Positions 37,538 to 47,040 of a stretch of DNA of 64,000 bases are shown in pieces. Source of the DNA: Alphaproteobacteria bacterium (GTDB lineage Bacteria > Pseudomonadota > Alphaproteobacteria > Thalassobaculales > Thalassobaculaceae); contig JAJEAR010000029.1 of NCBI GenBank assembly GCA_022822665.1, positions 62,001 to 126,000 of the forward strand. The letters are read 5' to 3'. The notes beneath the pieces were generated by a model. The model was not told where the DNA came from, searched no databases, and saw only the letters and a list, made by a program, of their open reading frames with translations. Both the position numbers and the translations under genes were made by a program. How positions within the stretch are numbered: position 1 is the stretch's first letter; each line of letters opens with the position of its first letter.

Positions 37538-39085
37538 TTACGGCCGCATCGGAAAGCTGCGCGGCCCCGCCTCGCGCAACGGCGCGGCGGTCTGTGCGAA
37601 ATCGCACAGCAGCCTGCGGGTATCGCGCGGGTCGATGATCTCCTCGATCCAGAAGGTCTCGGCGGAGCGGAACGGCGACCGCAGCTTGTCCAGCCGCTCC
37701 TCGATCTCGGCGAGCTTTGTTGCAGGGTCGTCTGCCGCATCGATGTCGGCCCTGTAGGCGGCCTCGATGCCGCCCTCGAGCGGGAGCGATCCCCAGCGCC
37801 CGGAAGGCCAAGCATACCTGGTGCAGTATCGCCCGCCGTTGCGGTGAGCCGCCCCGGCAACGCCGAACGCATTGCGCACGATGACCGCACACCACGGTGT
37901 CGTGGTCTGCCAGATCGCGCTCATCGCCCGCACCCCTTCCCTGATGGTGCCGCTGCGTTCCGCATCCAGGCCGATCTGGAAGCCGGGGCAATCCACCAGG
38001 TAGACGACCGGAAGGTGAAAGGTCTCGGCGAGGTCGACAAACCTGGTGACCTTCCGGCAGGTGGCCGCGGTCCAGCAGCCGCCGTAGGAGTACGGATCGC
38101 TTGCCATCAGCGCGACGGGCCAGCCGTCGAGCCGCGCGAACCCGGTGATGACCGAGCGCCCGAAGGACCGTCCCATCTCGAAGAACGACCCGCTGTCGAC
38201 CACCGCCTCGACGATCGGCCGCATTCTGTAGACCTTGCGGATGTTGCGCGGAATGGCCTCGATCAGCCAGTCGACGCTCCGGTTCGGATCATCATCACAC
38301 GGGCCGCGGGGCGGCAGGTCGAAGACCGAACTCGGCAGGTAGGACAGGAAGCGTCTCGCACACTCGAACGACTCCTCCTCGGTGTCGACCGCGTGATCGA
38401 CGGCGCCGGCGCGCAGCTGGATCTCATGGCCGCCGAGTTCGTTCTTGGTCAGGTCCTGCCCGGTGCGCGCAACCACCGGCGGTCCGGCGACGAAGAGCGC
38501 GGACCGCTCCTTGATCATGACCGAGTAGTGCGAAGCGGCGAGATGGGCCGCGCCCAGTCCGGCCACCGAGCCCAGGCCAAGCGCAACCCGGGGGACCGTC
38601 CCCATGTTCTCGACCACGAGTTCCCAGCCGGAAACTCCGGGCACGTTGGCCCGGCCGGTGGTCTCGATGGTCTTGACCGAACCGCCGCCGCCGGAGCCCT
38701 CGACCATGCGGATCAGCGGAAGGCGGAGCGCGTTGGCCATCTGCTCGCACTGGAAGTGCTTTTCCTTGATCGTGGCATCGGCCGAGCCGCCCCGGACCGT
38801 GAAGTCGTCGCCGCCAATCACCACCGGGCGCCCGTCGACCCGGGCGCGTCCAAAGACGAAGTTCGAGGGCACCAGGTCCGCCAGGTCATTGTTGCCGTCG
38901 TACTCGGCACGACCCGCGATCTTGCCGATCTCGTGGAAACTGCCCGGATCAGCCATCAGCGCCACCCGCTCGCGGATGTTCAGCCGCCCGCCGTCCTTCT
39001 GGCGGCGGACGCGCTCGGGTCCGCCGAGCTTCTCGGCAAGGGCTTCGCGGCGACGCAGTTCTTCGAGCTCTCGGTGCCAGGACAT
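37538..39085 (-). CDS. Acyl-CoA carboxylase, carboxyltransferase subunit
   Basis: 515 residues. Both crotonase-like CT halves are present in one chain: an N-half with RMVEGSGGGGSVKT, and a C-half with DCPGFQIGLDAE and RNAFGVAGAAHRNG. Similar to propionyl-, methylcrotonyl- and geranyl-CoA carboxylase beta subunits. Divergent from the BCCP and BC genes 150 bp away, so the three together can form a complete split enzyme. The acyl-CoA used cannot be read from sequence; oddities such as the CDDDPNRSVDWLIEA insert region suggest a less common substrate. Confidence 0.87.
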   Translation of the reverse strand: MSWHRELEELRRREALAEKLGGPERVRRQKDGGRLNIRERVALMADPGSFHEIGKIAGRAEYDGNNDLADLVPSNFVFGRARVDGRPVVIGGDDFTVRGGSADATIKEKHFQCEQMANALRLPLIRMVEGSGGGGSVKTIETTGRANVPGVSGWELVVENMGTVPRVALGLGSVAGLGAAHLAASHYSVMIKERSALFVAGPPVVARTGQDLTKNELGGHEIQLRAGAVDHAVDTEEESFECARRFLSYLPSSVFDLPPRGPCDDDPNRSVDWLIEAIPRNIRKVYRMRPIVEAVVDSGSFFEMGRSFGRSVITGFARLDGWPVALMASDPYSYGGCWTAATCRKVTRFVDLAETFHLPVVYLVDCPGFQIGLDAERSGTIREGVRAMSAIWQTTTPWCAVIVRNAFGVAGAAHRNGGRYCTRYAWPSGRWGSLPLEGGIEAAYRADIDAADDPATKLAEIEERLDKLRSPFRSAETFWIEEIIDPRDTRRLLCDFAQTAAPLREAGPRSFPMRP

Positions 39086-39234
39086 TGCAGGTTCCCGTGC
39101 GGCGAATGGACCGGGCAGAGTGTATCGATGGTTCCGGCGGGCGCCAGACCCCGCACTTGGCCGCTCTCGGAATCTGGTCTACAGGTCACGCGCCGGCGAA
39201 CTGGGGCCGCGAGCGTGTACCGGGAGACTGTCCG

Positions 39235-39456
39235 ATGGCCGAAGTCAGGGTTCTGAGCGAGGTGACGGGAACCGCGTGGAAGATTCTGGTACGCGAGGGC
39301 CAGGACGTCGAGACCGACGAGGAACTGATGATCGCCGAGGCGATGAAGATGGAGATCCCGCACTACGCGCCCGCGGCGGGCCGGGTCCGGACGGTCTGTG
39401 TCGAGGAAGGCGCCCCGATCAGCGAGGACGACCTGCTGTTCATCCTCGATACCTGA
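39235..39456 (+). CDS. Small biotin carboxyl carrier protein
   Basis: 73 residues, only the biotinyl domain: the biotin-accepting lysine is K38 in AEAMKMEIP, with the PAAGRVRTV strand after it. Start set by ATG 39235 with GGGAG upstream. It is much shorter than a standard AccB (which has a long N-terminal linker), as in split acyl-CoA carboxylases and some actinobacterial-like systems. 15 bp before the biotin carboxylase gene; one operon. Confidence 0.9.
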   Translation: MAEVRVLSEVTGTAWKILVREGQDVETDEELMIAEAMKMEIPHYAPAAGRVRTVCVEEGAPISEDDLLFILDT

Positions 39457-39471
39457 CCGGCAGGACATCCC

Positions 39472-40845
39472 GTGGACAGGGTCCTGGTCGCCAACCGCGG
39501 CGAAATCGCCTGCCGGATCATTCGCAGCTGCCGGGCGGCTGGTTACTCACCCGTCGCGGTCCACTCCGACGCCGATGCCGGTGCGCTGCACGTGCGCCTC
39601 GCCGATGCCGCACGGCGCATTGGGCCGCCGCCGGTGGCCGAGAGTTACCTCGACCAGGATGCGGTGCTCGGGGCCGCCCGCGAACTGGGCGCGCGGCTCA
39701 TCCATCCGGGATATGGACTGCTGTCCGAGAACGCTGGCTTCGCGCGGCGCGTGATCGAGGAAGGACTGGTCTGGGTCGGGCCCGATCCCGACACCATCGC
39801 GGCCATGGGTGACAAGGACCGGGCCCGTGCGATCGCCGCGGCGGCCGGGGTGCCCGTGCTTGGCGGCACGCACCGGCTTGACGCGTCGGACACCGAGGGC
39901 GTGCTCGCAGCCGCGCACCGGGTCGGGTTCCCCCTGCTGGTCAAGGCGACGGCGGGAGGCGGCGGGATCGGCATGCGCCGTGTCGACGCTCCCGGTGATC
40001 TCGCGGCACGGGCGGAGTCGATCGGCGGGCTTGCCGGGCGGATCTTCGGTGATGACGGGATATTCCTCGAGCGTCTCGTCCCCCGTGCCCGGCATGTCGA
40101 GGTCCAGGTCATCGGGTTCGGTGACGGCCGGGTCATTCACCTGTTCGACCGCGACTGTTCGGTCCAGCGCCGTTACCAGAAGGTGATCGAGGAGGCGCCC
40201 GCACCCGATCTCGATGCCGGGATCCGTGACGGCCTGGCCCAGGCTGCCTGCGCGCTCGCGGCCAGCCAGCGCTACCTTGGCGCGGGCACCGTCGAGTTCC
40301 TGGTCGACTGCGACACGGGAGAGTTCCACTTCCTCGAGATGAACACCCGCCTGCAGGTGGAACACCCGGCAACCGAAATGATCACCGGTCTCGACATCGT
40401 CGCCCTGCAGCTTGCGCTGGCCGACGGATCGCCGGTCGCGCCCGAGCCCGACGCCCGCGGTCATGCAATCGAGTGCCGGATCTACGCCGAGAATCCGTCG
40501 CGCCGCTTCCTCCCCTCCCCCGGAACCCTGGAGACCTTCGTCCTGCCACCCGAGCGCGACGGGCTGAGAATCGAGACCGGCTACGAGGCGAGAGACGAGG
40601 TATCGCGCTGGTATGACCCGCTCATCGCCAAGCTGGTGGTCCACGGGGACAATCGCCCTGCCGCGCTCGCGTGCCTGGCGAACGCGCTTGCCGACATCGC
40701 CATCGAGGGTATTGCAACCAACCTCGACCTGCTGCGACAGGTCGTTCGGGATCCGGAATTTCGCAGCGGCCCCGTCGACACCGGTTATCTCGAGCGCGCC
40801 GTGGCGGGCCTGCTTGCCACCGTGCGCGGCAACGAACGCGGCTGA
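39472..40845 (+). CDS. Biotin carboxylase subunit of an acyl-CoA carboxylase
   Basis: 457 residues with a GTG start. ANRGEIACRIIRSCR, HPGYGLLSENAGFAR, ATP-grasp glycine loop KATAGGGGIGMRR, and EMNTRLQVEHPATEMITG are all intact. Carboxylates the biotin on the 73-residue BCCP encoded just upstream. No BCCP or CT domain is fused, so the enzyme is three-part. Its C-terminus ends soon after the BC domain, as in stand-alone AccC. Confidence 0.92.
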   Translation: MDRVLVANRGEIACRIIRSCRAAGYSPVAVHSDADAGALHVRLADAARRIGPPPVAESYLDQDAVLGAARELGARLIHPGYGLLSENAGFARRVIEEGLVWVGPDPDTIAAMGDKDRARAIAAAAGVPVLGGTHRLDASDTEGVLAAAHRVGFPLLVKATAGGGGIGMRRVDAPGDLAARAESIGGLAGRIFGDDGIFLERLVPRARHVEVQVIGFGDGRVIHLFDRDCSVQRRYQKVIEEAPAPDLDAGIRDGLAQAACALAASQRYLGAGTVEFLVDCDTGEFHFLEMNTRLQVEHPATEMITGLDIVALQLALADGSPVAPEPDARGHAIECRIYAENPSRRFLPSPGTLETFVLPPERDGLRIETGYEARDEVSRWYDPLIAKLVVHGDNRPAALACLANALADIAIEGIATNLDLLRQVVRDPEFRSGPVDTGYLERAVAGLLATVRGNERG

Positions 40846-41319
40846 AGCGCCGGGCACCACGGGACAGAGCGGCACCAGCAAGTTGCCGGAATCCGTGAGC
40901 GGTTTGCCCATGGGCAGAGTTCCGTTCCGGTGCCCGTACCCGACCGGCCGCACGGACGACGCCTTCTCATGGTCCCGAAGGCGGCTGCACGACAGCGGGC
41001 TCCATGCCGACGGGCCGCGGTGACAGTCCCGGGGGCGCGGCGAATCGCGCTACACCGGAAAGACGCGCAGTCCTGCGCGCACCCCGCCCGGATGCTCAAG
41101 GCTGTGTGCCGGACCGCACGGGTTCCCCGGGTCCTGGACCAATCCGGCGGCATCCGGCGCGCTGCGCACCTCCGGGCTTTACCTTCGCCGGATGGTGTCC
41201 CGGCAGGGCACCCGGGCAACCCGATTGCCCGCCGCCGCCCGTTCCCCGACCGGTCGCATCACCGCCGCAGATGCGGCTTCCCGGTCAGGCGGATGACGGA
41301 GTGGCCCGCCTCGCCCGGA
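40846..41319. other. Intergenic region
   Basis: 474 bp between two convergent genes. Open frames only in very GC-rich shadow reading; nothing recognisable. No clear terminator hairpin with a T-tract seen. Confidence 0.4.
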
Positions 41320-42693
41320 TCAGGCCCGTGCCGCCAGCGAACTCGACGTCGCGTAGTCGAGATCGTGCGGGTAGCCGTCCATGGCACGCCCAATCGCGGT
41401 CTCGAGACGGTGCAGGACCTCGTCGATCTCGGCCTCGGTGATGATGAGCGGCGGGCACAGCCGGATGAAGTTCTTCACCGCGATCAGCACCAGCCCCTCG
41501 AGCAGGGCGTTGTAGCGGATCCGCTCCGCCATTGCGTAATCCGGCGTCTTGCTGTCGGGCCCATCGACGATATCGAGCATGTGGTAGAGGCCGAGGCCAC
41601 GGACGTCGCCGATGACCTCGAGGCGGTCCGCCATTGCGTCAAGTCCGGCACGAAGCCGGTCGCCGAGCACCACGGCCTGCTGCGTCAACCCGTCGCGCAG
41701 GACGATCTGCAGCTGTTTCAACGCCACCGCGGCGGGCAACGGATCGCCCGAATAGGTTCCCGCCCACGGCAGTCCTGCCTTGCCCCGGGCCTGTTCGGCG
41801 ATGGACCGGGTCGTGACCGTGCCGGCGATGCCCATGCCCGCGGTCATTCCCTTGCCGAAGGTCACGATGTCGGGGACGACACCGTACTGCTCGAACGCCC
41901 AGAGCGTACCGGTGCGCGCCGGCGCGAGCTGGGCCTCGTCCAGCATCAGCAGCGCGCCCCAGCGATCCGCGAGGTCGCGCAGCCCGGGCAGCCATTCCCT
42001 GGGCGGGACCACCATCCCGCCGGCAACCGGAACGGTCTCGGCCATGATCAGCGCCGGGTTGCGGCTGGTCACGTGCTCCATCAGCTCTTCGCTGTGATCC
42101 AGGCAGGCCACCTTGCAGCCGGGATAGGTGAGATTGACCGGGCAGCGGTAGCAGAGCGGGGCGTAGATCGCATTGCGGTGCGACGGCATCAGCAGCGGGC
42201 CGAGCTGGGCCTTGCGCCCGCCGGCGACACTGGTGACCGATTCAGCCGCCAGGCTGCCCCCGTGCAGGCCGCGGATGACCGAGATGATGTCGTAGCGCCC
42301 GGTCACGCCGAGTGCCATGCGCATCGCGATCTCGTTGGCTTCCGAGCCGGTGACCGCGAGGTTGACCACGTCGAGTCCGTCCGGAAGCGTGCTCGCCACC
42401 AGTTCGGAAAACTCGACCAGCCACGGATTGGAATACCAGGACGACTGGTGGACCAGCCTCTCGGCCTGCTCGCGGATGGTCTCGGTGAGCTCGGGGTGAC
42501 TGTGGCCGAGCACCATGCACATCATGCCCGAGGTGAGGTCGTAGTACTCCGTCCCGTCCACGTCCCGCAGCATCACCCCGCGGCCGCTTTCGAACATGAT
42601 GCGCGGCTCGTAGCGCCAGCCGTAGACGCTGGCCTCGTCACGCGCCATCAGTTCGTGGTGGGAATTCGAGAACTGGAACCGCTTGTCCGCCAT
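41320..42693 (-). CDS. Class III aminotransferase (aspartate aminotransferase family)
   Basis: 457 residues. PLP fold type I: GSEANEIAMRMA, LLMLDEAQ with the pyridine-binding Asp D252, and the Schiff-base Lys K281 (VTFGKGMTAGM). Omega-aminotransferase/2,2-dialkylglycine-decarboxylase relatives act on amines or beta/gamma-amino acids. The sulfatase and cyclase genes upstream run the same direction but with 130-bp gaps. Substrate unknown. Confidence 0.87.
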   Translation of the reverse strand: MADKRFQFSNSHHELMARDEASVYGWRYEPRIMFESGRGVMLRDVDGTEYYDLTSGMMCMVLGHSHPELTETIREQAERLVHQSSWYSNPWLVEFSELVASTLPDGLDVVNLAVTGSEANEIAMRMALGVTGRYDIISVIRGLHGGSLAAESVTSVAGGRKAQLGPLLMPSHRNAIYAPLCYRCPVNLTYPGCKVACLDHSEELMEHVTSRNPALIMAETVPVAGGMVVPPREWLPGLRDLADRWGALLMLDEAQLAPARTGTLWAFEQYGVVPDIVTFGKGMTAGMGIAGTVTTRSIAEQARGKAGLPWAGTYSGDPLPAAVALKQLQIVLRDGLTQQAVVLGDRLRAGLDAMADRLEVIGDVRGLGLYHMLDIVDGPDSKTPDYAMAERIRYNALLEGLVLIAVKNFIRLCPPLIITEAEIDEVLHRLETAIGRAMDGYPHDLDYATSSSLAARA

Positions 42694-42822
42694 GGCATGC
42701 CTCCCGTTACCCCGGGCGCCGCTCCCGAAACACCCGGCGAACGAAGCCTCCCGGTCACTGTAGCACCAACGTCTCGCCGGCCGGGAGCGCGTGGCTGCGC
42801 ATCCCCGGCGGGGAGCGGGCGG

Positions 42823-44334
42823 CTACCCGGTGTTCGACGGCCAGGAGGTTTCGCGTTCCCGCGCCCACTCGACCTGGGGAATGTCGACCTTCGGCGACGG
42901 CGGCCAGCCGTCACCGCGCTGCGAATTCAGGCTGCGGTGCGGCGCCCAGCTGTATGGCCGGTCCGGCTTGCCCACGAGCCGTCGCCCGTCCAGCCACTCC
43001 AGGTCAGGTCCGTACAGCTCGTCGATGAGACACGACGTCAGGCGGTCGAGAACATCCCCGTGCGCCGGGTCGGCCGACAGATCGATCATTTCCCTGGGAT
43101 CGGTCTCGAGGTCGAACAGCTGGCGGTAGTTCCCGACCGGGTAGTAGATCAGCTTGTAGCGCGCGTCCCGGATCATGCGGGTCGAGTGATCGTCGTTTCC
43201 GACCTCGCCGTAGAGGTGGCTGCGACGCTCCGGCCCGATCATCGAAATACCGTCGACGGACTGCGGACAGCCGATGCCGCAGAGATCGAGCAGGGTCGGC
43301 ATGATGTCGGCAAACCCGACCAGCCTGTCGTCGACCTTGCCCTCCGGGATCCGTTCATTCCCCGCGTTCGGCATCAGGATCAACGGGATGTTGGCCGAAC
43401 TCTCGTAGAAGACCCGTTTCGCCGCCATGTCGTGGTTGCCGAGCATGTCGCCGTGGTCACTGGTGAACATGACGACGGTATCGTCGAGCAGTCCTTCCAT
43501 CCGAAGGGTTCCGATCAGATATCGGATCTGGTGATCGATCTGGGTGCAGAGCGCATAGAAGGCCCGGCGCGCATCCAGCATCTGTGCCGGCGTGTAGAGA
43601 TTGGTGCGGCTGAGCACAGCCGAGATCGCGTAGGGCAGGCTGTCCCGGTCCCTGGCCCACTCACCGACGTAGGGTTCGTCGACGGGGATGGTGCGATACA
43701 GGTCCACGTAGGTCTGGGGCGGCACCAGCGGCGGGTGCGGGTGCCTGAATCCGAGGTACCAGAACGCCGGGCGGGTCGGGTCGCGGCGCTTGATCACCCT
43801 GGCCATCATCCGTCCGGCCCAGGCGGTCGGATGGTGAGCCTCGTCAAGATGCCACGGGCGCCAGTGGTACTGGTTGTTCGACATGCCGTGGTCGAACTGT
43901 CGGCCGGCCAGGCCCTGGTCTCCCAGGTAGATGTCGTAGTCGTCGAGCGTTCCCCACTGCGATCGCCCTTCGTCGTCAAGGATCACCGAATCAAACCCGA
44001 TCCTGGCCCGCTGGGGATGGACATGGAGCTTGCCGACGGCATCGGCCTGGTATCCGGCGTCCCGGAAGACCTGAGCCATGGTGTTGGCAGGCATTCCCAG
44101 CTCGTCGTTGAAGTCCCGGTCACCGTGCGTGCGCGGCACCTGTCCGGTCATCAGGGTCCGGCGCGCGGGGATGCAGACCGGGCACTCGGAATACGCGTTC
44201 GAGTAGCGCACGCCGCAGGACGCGATCTCGTTGAGACCGGGGGTCAGGATTGCCGGATGACCGGCGAACCCGATCTGCTCGGCCGACCAGTGATCGGCAC
44301 AGATCAGCAGCACGTTTGGTCGTTCCGTCATCAT
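42823..44334 (-). CDS. Type I sulfatase family protein
   Basis: 503 residues from ATG 44334 (GTG 44340 is also possible). Formylglycine signature C54-x-P-x-R58 (SECPVCIPARRTLMTGQ), N-terminal metal Asp in LLICADHW, and a C-terminal TSDHGDMLGNH metal block. Needs a formylglycine-generating enzyme, which is not in this window. No signal peptide, so cytoplasmic, as in choline-sulfatase and N-sulfatase relatives. Sulfate ester or phosphonate monoester substrate unknown. Confidence 0.88.
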   Translation of the reverse strand: MMTERPNVLLICADHWSAEQIGFAGHPAILTPGLNEIASCGVRYSNAYSECPVCIPARRTLMTGQVPRTHGDRDFNDELGMPANTMAQVFRDAGYQADAVGKLHVHPQRARIGFDSVILDDEGRSQWGTLDDYDIYLGDQGLAGRQFDHGMSNNQYHWRPWHLDEAHHPTAWAGRMMARVIKRRDPTRPAFWYLGFRHPHPPLVPPQTYVDLYRTIPVDEPYVGEWARDRDSLPYAISAVLSRTNLYTPAQMLDARRAFYALCTQIDHQIRYLIGTLRMEGLLDDTVVMFTSDHGDMLGNHDMAAKRVFYESSANIPLILMPNAGNERIPEGKVDDRLVGFADIMPTLLDLCGIGCPQSVDGISMIGPERRSHLYGEVGNDDHSTRMIRDARYKLIYYPVGNYRQLFDLETDPREMIDLSADPAHGDVLDRLTSCLIDELYGPDLEWLDGRRLVGKPDRPYSWAPHRSLNSQRGDGWPPSPKVDIPQVEWARERETSWPSNTG

Positions 44335-44479
44335 CGTCACCTCTCGCCGCGCGCGTGGCTCAGGGCCGGTCGCGAACGCCCGACCGGTCCCGCAGCCTTG
44401 GGGATTTTCGGCCTACCCGCAAGGTCTCCGGGTCCCGCTCCCGTCCGATCGCCCGACCCGGGAGCGGCTGGCCCCGACC

Positions 44480-45169
44480 CTATTCGAACAGCGCGACGGC
44501 GCGAATCGGACTTCCGGTCCCGCCCCTGATGCGCAGCGGGAACCCGATGAAGCGGAACCGGCCCCTGCCGATCAGGCGGTCCAGGTTGGCCAGGCATTCC
44601 ATGTGGGTAATGCCGCGTTCGGCACAGGCGATGTGCGCCTTGTAGTTGGGCTCACCTGCCGGCGCAGGGCTGACCGCCTCGACCCCGAACATCACGATGC
44701 CGTGATCGGCCAGCCAGTGGACCGAATCGACATGCAGGCCCGGGAAGTCCTCGAGATAGCCCGGTGAGCCGAACAGGCGCTCGTTGACCCCCATGTACAG
44801 CAGCACGGTGTCACGCGGCCTGATCTCCTGGCCGGAACGCGCCAGTGCCTGCTCCATTTCCGGTACCGTGACCTGGTGGCGCAACGGTACGTCCGACAGG
44901 TCGAGGCAGATCGCTTCGGTGTAGAAGTCCTCGAGCGGAACCTCGTCGATCGATGCCGCATCGTCGGCGGGGTTGAAGTGGCACGGCGCGTCGACATGTG
45001 TCGTCGAGTGATCGCTGATCGACAGTGACAGCGACTTCGACGTGAAGACGGTATCGCCGGCCCGTTTGACCTCCTGGTGATCATTCCAGACCGTGACGAT
45101 CACCGGCGGGTGCGACGGGTGGGCCGGGGTGCGGTGATGGATTTCCCGGCTGAGGTCGATCAGTTCCAT
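44480..45169 (-). CDS. Cyclase family protein (kynurenine formamidase-like)
   Basis: 229 residues from ATG 45169, which has GGAG 6 bp upstream; an upstream ATG at 45217 would add 16 residues. The metal motif H58-x-D60-x-P-x-H64 (THVDAPCHF) is that of the cyclase/KynB family, metal-dependent hydrolases or isomerases. Context with sulfatase and aminotransferase genes suggests a catabolic hydrolase rather than kynurenine formamidase proper. Confidence 0.83.
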   Translation of the reverse strand: MELIDLSREIHHRTPAHPSHPPVIVTVWNDHQEVKRAGDTVFTSKSLSLSISDHSTTHVDAPCHFNPADDAASIDEVPLEDFYTEAICLDLSDVPLRHQVTVPEMEQALARSGQEIRPRDTVLLYMGVNERLFGSPGYLEDFPGLHVDSVHWLADHGIVMFGVEAVSPAPAGEPNYKAHIACAERGITHMECLANLDRLIGRGRFRFIGFPLRIRGGTGSPIRAVALFE

Positions 45170-45555
45170 GAGGGTCTCCAGGGGCAGCGTTTGGCCATCC
45201 GGCCGCGTCATGCCCATGTGACCGAAGCACCCACCGCATCGTCAAGCGGTCCGGTCGCGACAAACGGGCCCGGATTGCCCGCTGCGCCTCACCACGGCCC
45301 GGGTGAAGGCGGGAGGAAACAGAGGTCTCGCCGACGAGTGCCTGCCCGTGATTCGGCTTTGCCGCCCGCGCGTGTGCTGCGCACACGCCTGCTCGGGACC
45401 TGTACAGGATCGTTCCGGATCCCGGGCCCAACGGCGAAGGCACTGCCGTGCCACGTTGGCCACGCCGGGGGTCTCTCGTGTCGCGTGTCGTTGACCAGTT
45501 CCGACCCGAACACCAGATCAAGGAGTACGGAAAGCACCCATGCGGAGACTCAACG
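45170..45555. other. Intergenic region
   Basis: 386 bp between the divergent cyclase and outer-membrane barrel genes. No RNA or gene recognised. Holds promoters for both. Confidence 0.45.
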
Positions 45556-46281
45556 ATGAGGTACGGCGCGGGACTGATCACACTTGCACTGCTCGCGGGA
45601 CTGTCAGCGGACGCGAGTTCCGCAGAGTTCAGTTACAGTTACCTGGAAGTCACGGCGGACCTGTCGAAGACCAGGAACACGGCACCCGCGCCGCTGAGTG
45701 ACGACGCGGACGGCCAACTGGTCGGCATTGCGGGATCCTGGGAAGTGTTCGAGTCGATCTACATCAAGGGCGTCTGGTCCAGGGAGACCAAGGAATTCGG
45801 CAACGAGGTGGCCGGCGTCCCGCTGGACCTCGAAAGCAGGCAGACCCTTGCCATGCTTGGCGCCGGATATCACTTCGAGCCGGTCGAACAGGTCAGTGTC
45901 TACGCCGAAGCACTCGCGATCGTTGATTTCGAGGTCGAGCACACGGTGCCGCTTGTCACGAGGTCGGCAATGGGACCGCCCGCGGTCACGACCACGAATT
46001 CCGTGATTGAGGGCGATGGTGTTGCCGCCGCCCTCGGGGTCCGTTACCGGATCAGCGAGACCGTGGAACTCGAAGGCCAGCTCTCGCACATGCGGACCGA
46101 GGCGGACGTTCTGCGCACCGGCGGGGACATCTCGGATTCAGAAACCATGCTCAGGCTCGGCGGGCAGTTCTACACCGGTCACGGCCTGTCGGTCGGCGGC
46201 TACTTTTCCTACAGCAAGCATACCGACGACAACTTCGACCACATCAGGAAGCTTGGCGCCTCACTGAGATATTATTTCTGA
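45556..46281 (+). CDS. Outer-membrane beta-barrel protein
   Basis: 241 residues from ATG 45556. Signal peptide (MRYGAGLITLALLAGLSADASSA, cut after about 23), then alternating amphipathic strands and a C-terminal aromatic ending LGASLRYYF, the BAM recognition pattern. Size suggests eight to ten strands, similar to small OmpA-like or porin-like barrels. Ligand unknown. Followed by a toxin-antitoxin pair without operon linkage. Confidence 0.75.
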   Translation: MRYGAGLITLALLAGLSADASSAEFSYSYLEVTADLSKTRNTAPAPLSDDADGQLVGIAGSWEVFESIYIKGVWSRETKEFGNEVAGVPLDLESRQTLAMLGAGYHFEPVEQVSVYAEALAIVDFEVEHTVPLVTRSAMGPPAVTTTNSVIEGDGVAAALGVRYRISETVELEGQLSHMRTEADVLRTGGDISDSETMLRLGGQFYTGHGLSVGGYFSYSKHTDDNFDHIRKLGASLRYYF

Positions 46282-46412
46282 AGGCCCGGCAACGGGATTG
46301 CGAAGGGCTGCCTTCCCAGGCACCAAGCCCGCCGACAGGTTGAATTTCCTGGCGCGACGGCCAGCCTGTCGGGGAAGAAAAGCTGAACGCCACGCCAGCG
46401 GTGGGGGTGACC

Positions 46413-46703
46413 ATGAACGACGAACCGATAGACAGGAATCCCGTCATCCTGGGCGGGACCCCGGTGTTCGCACGCACGAGGGTTCCGGTGCGCATACTCA
46501 TGGAGTACCTCGAAGCGGGCGACCGGCTCGACGATTTCCTCCAGGACTTCCCTTCTGTGTCCCGGGATCAAGCCGTCGCGGTGCTTGAAAATGCCAGGGT
46601 GAATCTCGCCGGCGAGCAGGATGAGGGTGCTGCTCGACGAGTCCGTGCCCTGGCCTCCGAGGACGTCCCTTCCAGCCGCTTTCGAGGTCCAAACTGTCGC
46701 TGA
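46413..46703 (+). CDS. DUF433 family antitoxin
   Basis: 96 residues from ATG 46413. RNPVILGGTPVFARTRVPVRI then DFLQDFPSVSRDQAVAVLE is the DUF433 helix-turn-helix pattern (VapB45-like). It overlaps the DUF5615 toxin gene by 83 bp; most such pairs overlap by a few bases, so the last ~27 residues may come from loss of an earlier stop. Expected to bind the toxin and the operon promoter. Confidence 0.8.
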   Translation: MNDEPIDRNPVILGGTPVFARTRVPVRILMEYLEAGDRLDDFLQDFPSVSRDQAVAVLENARVNLAGEQDEGAARRVRALASEDVPSSRFRGPNCR

Positions 46704-46947
46704 GATGGGATGGTCCGGCACCAGCACTCTGCTCCGCCTTGCTGCGGATAGCGGAGTCAATGCGCTGCTCACCGTAGACCGCGGGTTTGCGCATCAGCAG
46801 AACCAGGACGACCTGCCACTCCCGGTCGTCATTATGCTTGCCGCAATCAACCGACCGGATGAGTTGCGACCCCTGGTTTCGGAGGTGATAGTCGTCCTGT
46901 CCGGAACGCGGCAAAGGCGCGTCTGCCACATCTCGGCCGCCCCATAA
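46621..46947 (+). CDS. DUF5615 PIN-like toxin
   Basis: 108 residues. MRVLLDESVPW begins the PIN-like fold (acidic residues D6/E7), TVAEMGWSGTS and ALLTVDRGFAHQQN carry the later acidic and loop motifs. DUF5615 proteins are VapC45-type RNases, mostly toxins paired with DUF433. Overlaps the antitoxin gene. Looks intact. Confidence 0.8.
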   Translation: MRVLLDESVPWPPRTSLPAAFEVQTVAEMGWSGTSTLLRLAADSGVNALLTVDRGFAHQQNQDDLPLPVVIMLAAINRPDELRPLVSEVIVVLSGTRQRRVCHISAAP

Positions 46948-47040
46948 ATCGGATCCATGACAAGATGCTACAACGTTTAGCAGCCTGCATTCTCTGAACC
47001 GACTCTACGCATGGCGATTTCGCCATCCTGCCGACCGCGG

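Noticed and set aside
40930..44529. A 1199-codon open frame on the + strand
   Set aside because: It is antisense to the aminotransferase and sulfatase genes, whose motifs and catalytic residues are intact. GC-rich DNA often leaves such shadow frames open.
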